NCBI GenBank assembly: GCA_900618425.1
Contig: UZAN01040107.1
Coordinates: 1-64,000, forward strand
Reading direction: 5' to 3'
From: Echinostoma caproni
Lineage: Eukaryota; Platyhelminthes; Trematoda; Plagiorchiida; Echinostomatidae
Length of the DNA stretch: 64,000 nt
In this document: positions 50,304 through 62,172 of the stretch, in pieces
Layout: each line of letters begins with the position of its first letter
Position numbering within the stretch: the first letter of the stretch is position 1
Position numbers and translations under genes: made by a program
Notes under the pieces: generated by a model
Told to the model about the DNA's origin: nothing
Seen by the model: the letters and a program-made list of their open reading frames with translations, nothing else
The model's database searches: none

Positions 50304-50935
50304 ATGAAACTTCCGTTTTCTTTTAGGGTAAGTGATCACTAATGTACTAAAACAATTGTAGCATCAGGAGTAATGTACTTGTACAGCAAGCACAGGAGGA
50401 ATATGAAGATCCGCCGGTTAACTCTATTCACAATTATACAATATGAACCTTTTAGGTGGAACAAAACTGCACCAAACACATCTTTTTTATTTTTTAAGTT
50501 TGCTTTGAATAATGTTATGTGACGAAATAAGCAAAGAGGTGCTCAATATGTTTTTCATTCTACGCAACTCAGAATTTGATCTCGAGTTCAGCCCAGAAGA
50601 GAGACGTTACATCGGGGTCGAACGTTTTACTGAACAATGTGGATTTTAAATCACAACAGTTGTAAAATGTTTAACGTAGTTCACGATGGTTGTTGCTCAC
50701 TCCATTTGAAAGCAAATTGAATCATTCGTAATGACCTCAAATTATTGCTATATTCCAGTCTGTGAGAGGATGAGAGAAGAAAACGGTAGGATTTACATTT
50801 TTGTCTACTGGTCGCTTGTTAACTGACTTGAAAAGACCTTTCAAGAAGATCGAAACGTCATCAACCGAAAGGTTGTTATTTTTGGTTTTCTCTTGTTGAG
50901 GTTAATCTAAAAACTCCTTTAAGGATCTAAGATTC
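50304..50935. other. No feature recognised upstream of the Penelope-like remnant
   Basis: AT-rich sequence. RT motifs that should precede the catalytic block of the Penelope-like element are not found here, so that element appears 5' truncated. Confidence 0.4.
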
Positions 50936-51178
50936 GTGTCAACACTGGAAATTAAACCGGAAGAGGAACCTAATTCAACCCCATTAAATGGACGGTATCT
51001 TGATGATACACTAGGAAATGCGCTCAACGAGACAGATATTAAGACATTATTTCGCAAGTTGAACTTCAAGATTTACTGCCCTGTGGGATGCAAGCGTGGT
51101 TCGGTGCGCACTCTATTTCACTGGGTTAGCCGACTAAGTATTCCGCAAATCTTGCCAGATGACCGATCGACCGATTGA
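50936..51178 (+). pseudogene. Penelope-like reverse transcriptase piece
   Basis: Reads STLEIKPEEEPNSTPLNGRY then LDDTLGNALNETDIKTLFRK. The YLDD is the family's catalytic YxDD. The text then moves directly to CPVGCKRGSVRTLFHWVSRL, so roughly 100 codons usual between these blocks seem deleted. It ends in TGA after DDRSTD. Confidence 0.8.
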
Positions 51179-51279
51179 CCCATACTTTACTAGACAACGA
51201 TTATCCCATCCCATTCATTCACAAGTACAGCAAGTCGATCAATGTCAAGTCTATTTCCCTACTGGCTAAGAACAAAGAG

Positions 51280-51412
51280 CAAAATGTTGTTTAGTAGATT
51301 TGAAGTTTGTATGTTGATTGTGAAAAGTTCAGTAGCCTCGATGGGAGTTGAACTCACGCGTGGACGCCTCCTGTGCTCTGTTCATGTGTGCTCTACCAGC
51401 TGAGGTATGAGA
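51280..51412 (-). mobile_element. tRNA-derived SINE, family D, copy 2, inside the Penelope-like element
   Basis: On the minus strand the head (TACCTCAGCTGGTAGAGC; decayed B box GAGTTCAACTCCC; CATCGAGGCT) and the following 54 bases (TTTTCACAATCAACATACAA, ACTTCAAATC) align with 39476-39341. It sits between the frame ending LLAKNKEQNVV and the frame starting IKGDDVTTN, so it interrupts the linker and is younger than that element. Confidence 0.75.
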
Positions 51413-51413
51413 G

Positions 51414-51785
51414 ATGCCAATCAAGGGAGACGATGTAACAACAAACATATCTCGACGTCTAACATACGCCGTGGAAAGGACGTTGAATCCCACAAGATTA
51501 ATGATTATCTACGGTACGTTTCGTCGCCTCACATTTAATAATCTGGGTAGTGAAGACGTTAGTGTTACATCTGACCGTATCTATTCATTTCACTGTACCT
51601 GCGGTCAGCGGTATATCGAAAGGACTGAATGTCAATCATCAACCAGAATTTTTGAATATCCCGAAACACCTTGATCTTCGAGGATGGAAACTATCATCTA
51701 GTGCGACTGCCCGTCATTGGTTAGATTCCGGTCACCATGTTGACACACCCAAAGCGTTTTGAGTAATTGCGTGGCCTCGAAGTTC
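51414..51785 (+). pseudogene. Penelope-like GIY-YIG endonuclease, frameshifted
   Basis: Starts IKGDDVTTNISRRLTYAVER, continues RIYSFHCTCGQRYIERTEC, where CxCxxxYIxRT is the nuclease core (the family has YIGRT; here G is E), then shifts frame near 51655 to IPKHLDLRGWKLSSSATARH and WLDSGHHVDTPKAF. The endonuclease cuts target DNA for insertion. The G-to-E change, the frameshift and the TGA make it inactive. Confidence 0.83.
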
Positions 51786-52401
51786 NNNNNNNNNNNNNNN
51801 NNNNNNNNNNNNNNNNNNNNNNNNNNNNNNNNNNNNNNNNNNNNNNNNNNNNNNNNNNNNNNNNNNNNNNNNNNNNNNNNNNNNNNNNNNNNNNNNNNNN
51901 NNNNNNNNNNNNNNNNNNNNNNNNNNNNNNNNNNNNNNNNNNNNNNNNNNNNNNNNNNNNNNNNNNNNNNNNNNNNNNNNNNNNNNNNNNNNNNNNNNNN
52001 NNNNNNNNNNNNNNNNNNNNNNNNNNNNNNNNNNNNNNNNNNNNNNNNNNNNNNNNNNNNNNNNNNNNNNNNNNNNNNNNNNNNNNNNNNNNNNNNNNNN
52101 NNNNNNNNNNNNNNNNNNNNNNNNNNNNNNNNNNNNNNNNNNNNNNNNNNNNNNNNNNNNNNNNNNNNNNNNNNNNNNNNNNNNNNNNNNNNNNNNNNNN
52201 NNNNNNNNNNNNNNNNNNNNNNNNNNNNNNNNNNNNNNNNNNNNNNNNNNNNNNNNNNNNNNNNNNNNNNNNNNNNNNNNNNNNNNNNNNNNNNNNNNNN
52301 NNNNNNNNNNNNNNNNNNNNNNNNNNNNNNNNNNNNNNNNNNNNNNNNNNNNNNNNNNNNNNNNNNNNNNNNNNNNNNNNNNNNNNNNNNNNNNNNNNNN
52401 N
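51786..52401. other. Assembly gap (616 N)
   Basis: Run of N directly after the Penelope-like endonuclease remnant. The flank after it (52402-52490) is C-rich and not obviously transposon sequence. Confidence 0.99.
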
Positions 52402-53638
52402 TATGACACTTGACACCACCCTACCATAGAATGACATGAACTTCCTTCACCCTCCCTCCACCACATCCACCACATGTTTTGGACAGTTGACCTCCATATC
52501 ACTTTTTGTCATCTAACTTAGCTTCAACCCCTAACCAAGCACAAATCCAGAAACTCAGTTGTCCATCACCTTGTTCAAATAACTCACTTCAATTACTATG
52601 TTTCTTTGTTTTACATGATCATATAAATGTGCGTTTACAGCTGAATGAGTGCACACGAGATGGATGATCAATATCAAATCTACCCACATATGTCTTCTTA
52701 AAATGATGAAAAAACTGAATTTTTCAGTGGAAAATCAGCATAATTTATTTATTCTTCTAAAATAGCTTTGCTTGATTGATTATGCCTGAGGAAGTATATG
52801 AAAGCAGGGGGCTCAAGTTCATGATCTGTAACTTTGAAGATCGTTGCATTGTGACAAGAAATTACCGATGAAAAGTCACGCTTGAATTATCCGAATTACA
52901 AAAACATTAGATAACACCAAAACACCAAAAAGACTATTGTGTTGCGGATGTTAACCATCAAGAAGTAATTAACCAACCTAAAGAGTTATCTTCTATTTAA
53001 GTTGTTTGGTCACTAGGCGGCTACAGGACATCACGATGAGTGGGATGATAAAAAACCACGGATTGTTCGTTTTGATCCGAAGCAGTTTTTGCCTAATTGG
53101 TACACATCCTCGTTACAATCTAGTGCACCGTTTATCAAAGCAGTACGTTGGAACAAAGAGACCGAGGGTAAATTTACAATCAGTCAAATCCATAAGAAAT
53201 AAGGGTGGAAGTGTGCAAACAAATGCTTGCCGTCTTTTAGGTTTGCAGCGACTTCTGGATGCACATTACGCCGTCTCTTTTGAGTAGCTTGGTTGGGTTG
53301 AGATCATTAGAGGAACCATCAAGATCTAATGATTTTGTGGAACGAACGAATGGAAAACTACATTTTCTGAACCATGTAATCTGTAAAATTGTGGCTAATC
53401 ATTATGCAAAACAGACTAAACATGTGTGCGTTTTAAACATGTTTAGACAGAACGAGCGATAGTTGGTCTACGAATGTTGTTAGATAATTCACCTGAATTC
53501 AGTTAACTGTATTTCCGAAAAGAGTGAGTTTAGAGTGTATTAGAAATTTTCACGTATACAATTGTCCTTCATACATATCAATTATCATGTTATGTCTTTG
53601 TGTTTTACTTATTCTAATGATTTTTTACAGTACCAATT
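52402..53638. other. No gene recognised
   Basis: A C/A-rich patch (52402-52500), then AT-rich sequence. A plus-strand ORF of 93 codons (53006-53287) is basic and has no motif. Confidence 0.4.
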
Positions 53639-53701
53639 TCAATGGGTTTTCTTCTGATGATTAACCATACCAGTAATACTCCTCGTCGATTGTGGATTAG
53701 A

Positions 53702-53710
53702 GGGGGGGGG
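53702..53710. repeat. G homopolymer
   Basis: Nine G followed by AGG. Length in the assembly may be unreliable. Confidence 0.85.
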
Positions 53711-53871
53711 AGGATGCAGTCGGTAGACTACCCACGCTTTATTCCACGATTGCATCCAGGATTGAGCAACAAACGTTCTGTATGCAGCAGAAATCCTTAG
53801 CGAGAAGCAATTAAGTTTTGGAGTTGAGTGTAAAATATGGTGTTTCAATTGTAACTCAATATATGTTGTGC

Positions 53872-54279
53872 CTAAGAGCATTTTGAGGAACTGTGACATG
53901 TGATCACCAAAGGGTTATGAAATTTATTACGCATTGTGAAGCCGATGTAGACAAAACAGCTTGGAAAAACCAAAACGCAATCAGCAAACGTGATACTAAC
54001 TTGGATAAATGATGAAATAAAACACTCAATTGTGACTGCAAAATGCTTGGGCGATTTCATGGCTGATTTCGAACTTGTGTTATTACAAAGCAAGGTGAAT
54101 GAACATTGAGGTGTGAAGCCCATAATCAAAGAGACTATTGTCACGGGGACAACAAGGGACCAATCATCCAAATCACAACCTTTTAGTACTCTGACCGGAT
54201 ACAGAAATGTTTTAGGAANAAAGAAATACAGCCAGGGGTCGCAGTTGAAAACCAGGATGTGAGCGCTCTCCCTCGACAA
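53872..54279 (-). CDS. Unexplained 135-codon ORF with hydrophobic segments
   Basis: Minus strand, start at 54279. The product has two hydrophobic stretches (SLVVPVTIVSLIMGF and SFIQVSITFADCVLVFPSCF) that could span a membrane, with several cysteines. One ambiguous base at 54219 falls inside. No family recognised, and there is no strong splice context. Neighbouring minus-strand frames at 53639-53899 and 54534-54875 are also long and hydrophobic, so the strand may be coding or simply T-rich. Confidence 0.2.
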   Translation of the reverse strand: MSRESAHILVFNCDPWLYFFXPKTFLYPVRVLKGCDLDDWSLVVPVTIVSLIMGFTPQCSFTLLCNNTSSKSAMKSPKHFAVTIECFISSFIQVSITFADCVLVFPSCFVYIGFTMRNKFHNPLVITCHSSSKCS

Positions 54280-55107
54280 GCTTCAGGAGTCTTTTGTCAT
54301 ATAACGCTTGTGATTTGGTCATGTGAGCAATTAAAACTGATAGAACAACAGTATTGGTCAGTTCAGTGAATCACAATCTGTACAGATAATTGTGAAAACG
54401 GGACGAATAGATAAGTATATGGCAATTTCCACTTGCTTGAATTTTGATCTGTAGGAGCGGATTGGTGATACGATGAATGACATAATCCAAATGAGCAAAC
54501 GAGCAAGAACTTACCCCGTAAACATTATCATTACTATATTTCCTTATCAATTTTATTGGATTCTTGTAAAAAGATAGTAACAGTTTCATGAGAAAAGGTT
54601 AAGCAGGCTTGTTTGACGCACGCGATAAATGCTATGAAATATTTGGAAACAGCGATAAGACAGAGGAAAATTGAAGGCGAGGAGGAGAACCTTTGAACAT
54701 GTGAAACAAAGTGGCGAATAGACGAAATACGTAATGGCAGCACGTTGATGACGGTTGAGGGATGCAGACATACAGGAGTAGTCCAAGCCGCACTGACACT
54801 CGGATATGTGTTCAGTGAAACACAAACAGACCGTGCATACCAGGCCATTCGAGACCACCCATGTAGAACACCCAAAACACTAAAACTGGATCCATCAACA
54901 CAAAACTGGACTGAGAACTTACAAAATTGTTTTGTATCATTGGACTGGAAGTCGATATTGCTAGATTAGTTTGAACAAATTGTGCAAATCAAGGGATACT
55001 AGGTGCAACCCGCGGTGATGGTAACTACCTGGAGACTATGTGAGTGACATGTGCTAATAGGTTACCATTAAATCTGCGGTAGCTCAAGGACTATTAGCGA
55101 TTGCTGG

Positions 55108-55120
55108 GAGAGAGAGAGAG
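55108..55120. repeat. GA microsatellite
   Basis: About six GA units. Confidence 0.85.
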
Positions 55121-55656
55121 TTTTCTGACAAGAAAATAGACCTATTTGCTTCGAAAACAGTATAACGCAGTGTAGCGACGTTGTTTTGTAACAATCAGGC
55201 CCATAACATGATGGATGTAATATACGAGAAAAATATAACGATGATTCTTTGAAACACAAAAATATGAAGAATTTAAAGTTTCACAGAAACTGAAAAATAA
55301 ATGACAGATTGAGGAAAGGAAAACAGACGATAGAAACAAGTTATGGAGCAAAGACTTGAGTAAAATTAATGCGAAGTTTTCTGAACGAGCGGTTTGGATT
55401 CCTATACAAAAAAACGTTTCTCAAATGATGAGCCGCTTTTTGGGGAAAATGTAGCTTATTATATATATTGGACTGCACTGGTGCAGTATAGGAAAATAGG
55501 TTAGAATTGAAACTACAAGGAAAGATAGATATTACTGAACTGCGGAAACACTCAGACCAAATAAAGATGTTTATTTTTAATGCGGCCATAGACAAAACGC
55601 AGCATTTTCGGAGAATTCCTTTTCCAGGGAAACAAATCGAGTTGCTACGGTTGGCG

Positions 55657-55727
55657 ATTTTGTAGGCCTACGACAATCGCATTTATATTCAGCCTGATTG
55701 TGAATGCGATTGTCTTAGGACTATAAA
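55657..55727. repeat. Imperfect hairpin, about 27-base arms
   Basis: GACAATCGCATT (55672-55683) and AATGCGATTGTC (55703-55714) are perfect inverted arms around a 19-base loop. Outward, TTTTGTAGGCCTAC and TTAGGACTATAAAA pair at 11 of 14 positions. It could be a small inverted-repeat transposon remnant or an RNA hairpin. Confidence 0.8.
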
Positions 55728-58700
55728 ATGATTGTTAGACATATGTTTTAAGCTAGTAACAATCAGACGAGGCACTCTGAGAAAACGCCGAAGCTTTTGT
55801 TGTTATAAAATTGGGAGATAGAAATCAGGGTCTTTCAAAATGGTTTGTCCAACGTTGACTATTGAAGTAAGGCGGATAGGAAGGGTGAAGACATATAGGA
55901 TAGGATCTAGGGCACTTTGATTTTAGGTCAGACATCCGATCAGCAGTATGTGCGTTGTAAAGGAAATATTCGAAGGAACAATGAGGAGCGTAAAAACCAA
56001 ACTTTAGAAAACAATGAATGTTCCAGTGAACAAACTGTCGATGGGAATCAATCCAAAAAAAGAAAAGCGGGAGTAAATAATGTCAACTAGCTGGGAGCAA
56101 TCCGGTACACGATTGAGCATACCGGTGGGTGGGTGGGGGGATCACTTGGGGTGGATGGTCTGTTCATAATACCAAACGCTTCTGCCTTGCGCCTGTTTCT
56201 GTGCTTATCGAGGTGTCTGCTGAATGTTCAACCTTCACAGAATAGCAATCCACACTTTGGAATCCCACTGGAAAAATTTTGTTTCATATGCTGCGGCACA
56301 ATATCAAAGAGAATAAAGTCCTGACTTTTGGGAGAACTAAAAAGAACGAAAGACAGTCGATTTCGAATGGGATACCAATAACAGGACAACTATAATCAGA
56401 CGAACAAACTGTGAGTTAGTTAATAATGTGAACAATAGCAAACTGAATTATTGCGGTGCATTTATCTAGATTCTGCAATACATATTTATCGCATAGCAAT
56501 TCTGAATTATGAGCAATATCAGACAGTCCTGATGTCTGTTTGTGTGTGTGTCTAATAAACAACTATGACTTTATGTAACTACATGGTATCAAACAAAGCG
56601 AAACTGCAGTTAAGAATGATTTTTCACTATTAATCAACCAACGTGTGTAGTTTTAGAAGCTTCGTCTACCAAAAAGATAACAATCACCGTTGCTAAACAT
56701 ATCAAACTTTCTAACTGACGAAGCGATTCAAGTTAGACCGGTTTCATTCATTATGATGAGATTAGCGTCACACTGCAAGGTGATGCTTTTCATGCATCCG
56801 TGTACGAGTACCTGGGTGCGAGAAGTCATAGTAGAAAACGTTTTGGAAGAGAATTCGTAGGCAATTATTTCACTACCGAGTGCACACAGTGAAACATTTG
56901 TTATTAGTAAATTTATTGAACATGTAGACGCGGTTCGTTAATCTCTTTGAAGCACAACTCCAGATATTCCTAGATGAATCTTTCAACCAAATGCAGCAAG
57001 ACCGCAATCCAAACTTTTGCGCAATTCAGATAAAGCACTGTAAACGATTTATTCCCGTTGGTAAGCCCATAAACTACTGGGCACTTGTTAAGGTTCGCTT
57101 TGATCGATTACGTATTTCGCAATGTCGTTAGAATTGACCTTTCATAAATAGGTTTATAAACAGCTAGGACAATGACGCTAAGAGGATCACATCAAGGCCT
57201 TTTTTAAATAGTTGAATAGTTTTAAATACCATCGACGGTAGATCCCTATAGCCCAGCATAAAGCTTTTAATCATTTCACCTCAATAGCCTCGAATTATCC
57301 TATTTGATTTCATCTGCTGAACTGACTTGCTGCATGCAGTACTGATAAGAAAGGTATTCCACTATTTCTTCTAAAATTTGATTCAGAAAAGCCACACATT
57401 TGGTACTTCAGTGCGGTTTATCGTCTGCCAATTCCTCATCATCATAAACACAACTCGTTGTTCTTTTTTTGGATTTGTAGATATACTCTACGTTATTCAA
57501 TCTTTAAATAACAACATTTTTAACTGTTAAAGGAATGCAATTACACTACCCCACAAAATTATCTTGAATTTACAACAAGATGTTCAAATCAAACGTTGTA
57601 ATGCTTTCCTACTCTAGATGCGACTTTTTGTTCCCATCTGCTTTGTTGATTCTCCACACCACAGTGAACTAACGGATAAATAATTTGAGGTTATACTCTC
57701 CCACACAGACTGTTAGAGTGACGGACGAGCTCAAAGCTTATTGCGTGTGTGATTCAGGGGAAATCATGTTTGTTGACCTCATGCTTACGTGGATAATTTT
57801 TTTCAGGTCAGTGACCGCATACTGTCGGAATATAAACGTTGAACTGTTTTTTATTCCGATTTCTTTCAGCGAATCTTGGGAATAATTTATGCTAGCGGAT
57901 AGGGTATATAAATGCCTCAAACTGTACCATACTGACAGAATTAATTTTCAACACAGGCAAATCGTGCGCACAGTCAATCAGTCGAACGTGACTTTTAGAC
58001 TCATGTGGTGCTATATTTTCGAACCGAAACCGTTCATATGGATTTCAAAATTTAAGTTTCTCGACTCACCTTGCGGTCCAGTCATCGTAAGAATTCGTTA
58101 GCGCCTTGAATGCAAATAACCATCAATCTGTGGGGCTTTGGGCTATCCCACAAAGTCAATGCATGCCCAGCTTGCTTTTTTAGAACGATCAATTGAATAG
58201 AAACTTGATGAAAACTTTTAGTGAACCATTATAAATAATGTTGTACTCTGAGTGCTAGTTGTTCGAAAAGAGTCATTTATTCAACGCCTACTTGAAACAA
58301 CTGTCTATTGAGCAAAATTGGTTTTGGCACACAGTTTCTTAAATAAAACTATCAAATTATTTTGTTTTCCACATAACTGACTCAATAATCAGTTTATTCA
58401 AATCGTGTATATTTATCGGATAAAGAAGGGAAATGTTCGCTTCTCCCCTATTGCGTATAGTCAAATTTGTTAAATGTACATTTAGGTCAATGGTAAACCT
58501 CACATAGATGTGACATAGAAAGTAAAAAGAATATGTTGTTTGTTTATTTATTCTATTTTTGGCCTTGATAACAACAATAATACTCCACGAATGTATTCTG
58601 CGCTCACACAATATTTCATTTCATCATTTTTACGAACTCATTAAAAATCTACAGAACAGTTACACAAGAAGACTTAAGTGATCATTGTGATACAATCGGA

Positions 58701-61285
58701 TGTTTCACTGCATCGAATATTGATCGACTGGAACTTGGGATCTTCGGCAACAATAACCTATGATATATCCCACTCGCGCCTATCAATAAAGTTGTTGGCT
58801 AAAACTGCTACTGACCGTGAAGTTCACCAAGAAAACAATTGCGAATTGTGCGACTGAAAGTTTGAGGATGATCTTCCTCTTTGAATCTCGTCTTCTGTTG
58901 TCCTGCCTAGTGAACACCCGACCAGACTGCATTAAACACAATAGGTGATACAGATGGGTTTTAGCCATCCTGGCATGGTTACTTGAGCAACCTGTATTCT
59001 AATCAACAGACAAGCAAAATAAATGGGGGACTTCCAGTAATATGCAACCCGGTAGGCAGATCAGCAGCAAAGACGAGGGTTAAAATGACGTGCTTTATAC
59101 AACCACTCTTTGAGTACGAGGACGATACAATTTAAAGGACTTTGTCAAGAAAAATAGGTACATCTTGTCGAGCAATGTACAAAACCAAAAACCGTTTTGA
59201 ATATGCATTAAAACAAAACAAGATTATACTATGATCAAACATTTAACAGTGTTTCAATCATGCAATGTCAAATTATTAGTCATCAACAAAGTAGCAGAGG
59301 CGCAATACAATCATACTATCTTTTTTGACAATATTCCGTTCCCTACAGCTATAGAATTCACATGGATTCGAAACTGATAAAATAAGCTTGTCTACCTACC
59401 GTTGCTAGCCACTTTGATTACCCAAACAACAACAAGTCCACTTGCGGACATTGCTAATTCTTTAAATCAATAACAACAAAAACAAAATAGGGGCACAAAC
59501 TTTCCATACTTCGCAGAAAATAGAAAATAAGAGTTAGTACGATATGACGAATACAACACAGGAAGCAAACAAAAAATCTCTAGCCCCTTTTTACTCTACC
59601 TAGCCTGTTTGCAATGAATTCCTGGATGCAAATAAGAACATTCCTCAGTGACCAATGCTGGTTTTACCTCAAAATCTGGGATTCGCAACACAGCCCAGTT
59701 TATATGCCGATGAATTAACCCCCCCAATATGACCAACTCGAATGTTCATTCGGTCGCATTGTCGAATACGTCAACTAGTATTGTTTTTGTAAGTTGCTAT
59801 TGTGAAGGCTGTTGTTGACCTTTGAATAAAACAACCTAGCGTGAAGCCAAGCATCAGCTTCCACATCCCAACACCTAGAATTTCACCGTATTTGTACCTC
59901 TCAACAACTAGCTTTCTGAACCTCATTCACGGAATTCAATAAGATATATTTCCTCACAATAGACGCAACATATATGTTGTGTATTTTGCTTCTATCAGTT
60001 GAATTTAAAAATATACTTCTTCTCGATTTTGACGACGATGGGTTGAATCCCATACAGGAACAGTGTCATTCACAGTCGCAGCCCCGAGGGAACATCTGCA
60101 CCCTCAATGAAAGAGACTGGACTATTTCGATTGGCCCTATCAGTAACCGACAGACCTGACCTGACCTTGACATTTCACGTCATGAAAATTCAAACGGTGA
60201 TACACGAAAACGAAGAGCATTGCGGTGGAAGTAAAGTTCGAAAATAATTACTTCCCATCCACAGCTATCGATATGCACGTGTGTTTTTAAAATCTGAAAT
60301 GCATTTCAAAAATGGGAGTCATGTTGCCCGGGTTCGATCAACACCTTAATTTGGGAGTGAACGATCTTACAAGCTCTAGCATGTTGGTTCTAATGGATTT
60401 GAGATTTGTGCATTGCATGGATTGAAGACATTCCGTTATCGAGACGGTGATATTTTGTTCTGTCTACAACTATTGTAGGCAATTAGATGTCTATAGAAAT
60501 ATGAAAGAATAATCTAGAACAGTGCTCTTTTGAACTAGCTTATGGCTCCAATCCTAATTAACTTGCAGTACATTACTGATGATAAATGGTATTTGTTGTG
60601 ATGCGAGCGAGGATGTGTCGAATACGGAAAGTTGAGAGAACGTTTTCTGTACGGTAGAAAGATGAATTCAAAAATCATTATACTATCAAAATAGCTTTAC
60701 TTTTTACTAATCTCTTTTGCAGATGCATTTTGATTAAGGGTTGTGTCCGAATGTAAAAAGAACTGTAAATTGGATTAGTGTATACAATATCGATCGAGGT
60801 AATGTTCTAACGGAGCTCCATAGAACTGCAGACAGGCAATTCTTTGAGATTAGTCAAAATTCAATGGCAAGCTCAGAGCTAACGAAACTGTGCCTGATTC
60901 GTCCTAATTTATCTCAATGCAGCAGATTCTGGTACACTAAATGGTTAGTCGTAGTGAAAGCTGAACGACAATGTGATAACATTCAGTCTACAGAGCAAAA
61001 CAATTGGAGCCTATTCCTTGCAGAAGGACTATATCAACTCGTGTAATCAACTCACAGTGCACCACAAAGGATGGTGCATACTATTCATTTGTCTGTTGTG
61101 TCCATTTATGGTGAAGATAATCCTTTTTTCATTTGCACTACACCTACTTACACATAACTGTTTGTTGTATTCCAGTAGTTCACTCTTAACACTGGAACAG
61201 TTTTTTTACCACCATGGTATATCACTTGCACATATGACGCATTAGAACCTGATTGCGGTGGTTTTGGTGTGAAATGCGGCTGCAT
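55728..61285. other. No gene recognised
   Basis: About 5.5 kb of AT-rich anonymous sequence apart from the G-rich element at 56127-56151. Open frames are all at or under about 101 codons (largest 60741-61046, plus) and none shows a motif. Confidence 0.4.
56127..56151 (+). other. Potential G-quadruplex
   Basis: Four G runs of at least three with loops T, T and ATCACTT fit the canonical rule. It stands out in AT-rich DNA. Confidence 0.6.
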
Positions 61286-61312
61286 CCCACTCCACCCCCA
61301 CCCCCGGCCCCC
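61286..61312 (-). other. Potential G-quadruplex on the minus strand
   Basis: On the plus strand, C runs of 3, 5, 5 and 5 are separated by ACTCCA, A and GG. The minus strand therefore meets the G3+ rule with short loops. It lies in a GC-rich patch (61250-61340) unlike its surroundings. Confidence 0.62.
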
Positions 61313-61929
61313 TGTTCGCCCGACTCGTCCTTCATCTCTGAACGAAGCACTTTGACTGTTGAGCAAATGAAAGAGCCCCTTTTTAACATGCCATTTCCTT
61401 AAAATATCTGTACAGATCGGCATATAAATGACTCACCAAGCACAACTATTTGCTTTCCAATGCGCCTATGCATATCTATGTATGCGTCATCGCAACTTTA
61501 GATGAACTATTAGTCTGTTTTTAGGAGTCGGAAGTGGCTTGACAAACATTTCCCAAACAATTCCATCAATAGAGGCCATAGGTTTATGTAGAGCGGCGAA
61601 AATGTATGGTCTAGACGTGACTTGAACCACAACGTTAAGATGGTTGTCTATTTTGGATGCCAGCTTAACACAGGCAGCATGTGAGGAGCAGTTTGAGATA
61701 GATACTAATACGTTTTTCTGGGTAACCCTTTCCTAGTGGAGTTTTCAGTTGCAAAACATATTGGTAAACAAGCTCCTCTTCAGTGTGTCTTAATTATGCC
61801 ATTACAACACAATATATGGGACAAATAACAGATAAAAATTTACGAGGGAGAAGGGAAAGTGACTTAAATACAATTTAATTAAAGAACCATTTAATTATCA
61901 TTTAAAGGCGTTAACCTAGCAGAGATTGT

Positions 61930-62172
61930 GCATTGGTGGTTATCAAGTTCCATCAACAAAATATTCGACGCAGCCAAGCCCCAAACACGATGCACATCTA
62001 GCTCGATGGTTTATCTACGGTTGAGAAATGAAACGCTCTACTCTTCAGTCTCGTTCTGTATTTACCCCTTCACTTTGGAGCAAAGTATGTTGGCCACGAA
62101 CAGGCCAAGACCAGGCGTCTATCCGAGCGCATCCTTGAGCATCACCCTGCACGGTTGAGAATTGAGGTAATT
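61930..62172 (+). mobile_element. Second Penelope-like element fragment, GIY-YIG domain
   Basis: The plus strand reads SINKIFDAAKPQTRCTSSSM then, in another frame, GAKYVGHEQAKTRRLSERIL and EHHPARLRIEV. YVG plus RRLSERxxEHxP is the C-terminal pattern of GIY-YIG nucleases in Penelope-like elements. At least one frameshift lies between 61990 and 62085. Only the endonuclease region remains; no RT is seen upstream. Confidence 0.75.

Larger units (their letters stand above)
50936..51785 (+). mobile_element. Penelope-like element remnant with an internal SINE, cut by gap 2
   Basis: Plus strand: an RT catalytic piece with GRYLDDTLGNAL (50996-51030), a short link to GCKRGSVRTLFHWVSRL, then the linker and a GIY-YIG endonuclease (51414-51775). 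The order RT, linker, GIY-YIG is diagnostic of Penelope-like elements. Damage includes a likely deletion between the RT catalytic piece and GCKRGSV, a TGA after DDRSTD, a SINE at 51280-51412, a frameshift near 51655 and a stop after DTPKAF. The 3' end is lost in the gap. Confidence 0.85.

Noticed and set aside
51721..52502. Open frames of 215-256 codons on both strands
   Set aside because: Made of N from the second gap with short flanks.
60315..60350. B-box-like GGGTTCGATCA
   Set aside because: Single word, no A box and no repeat partner.
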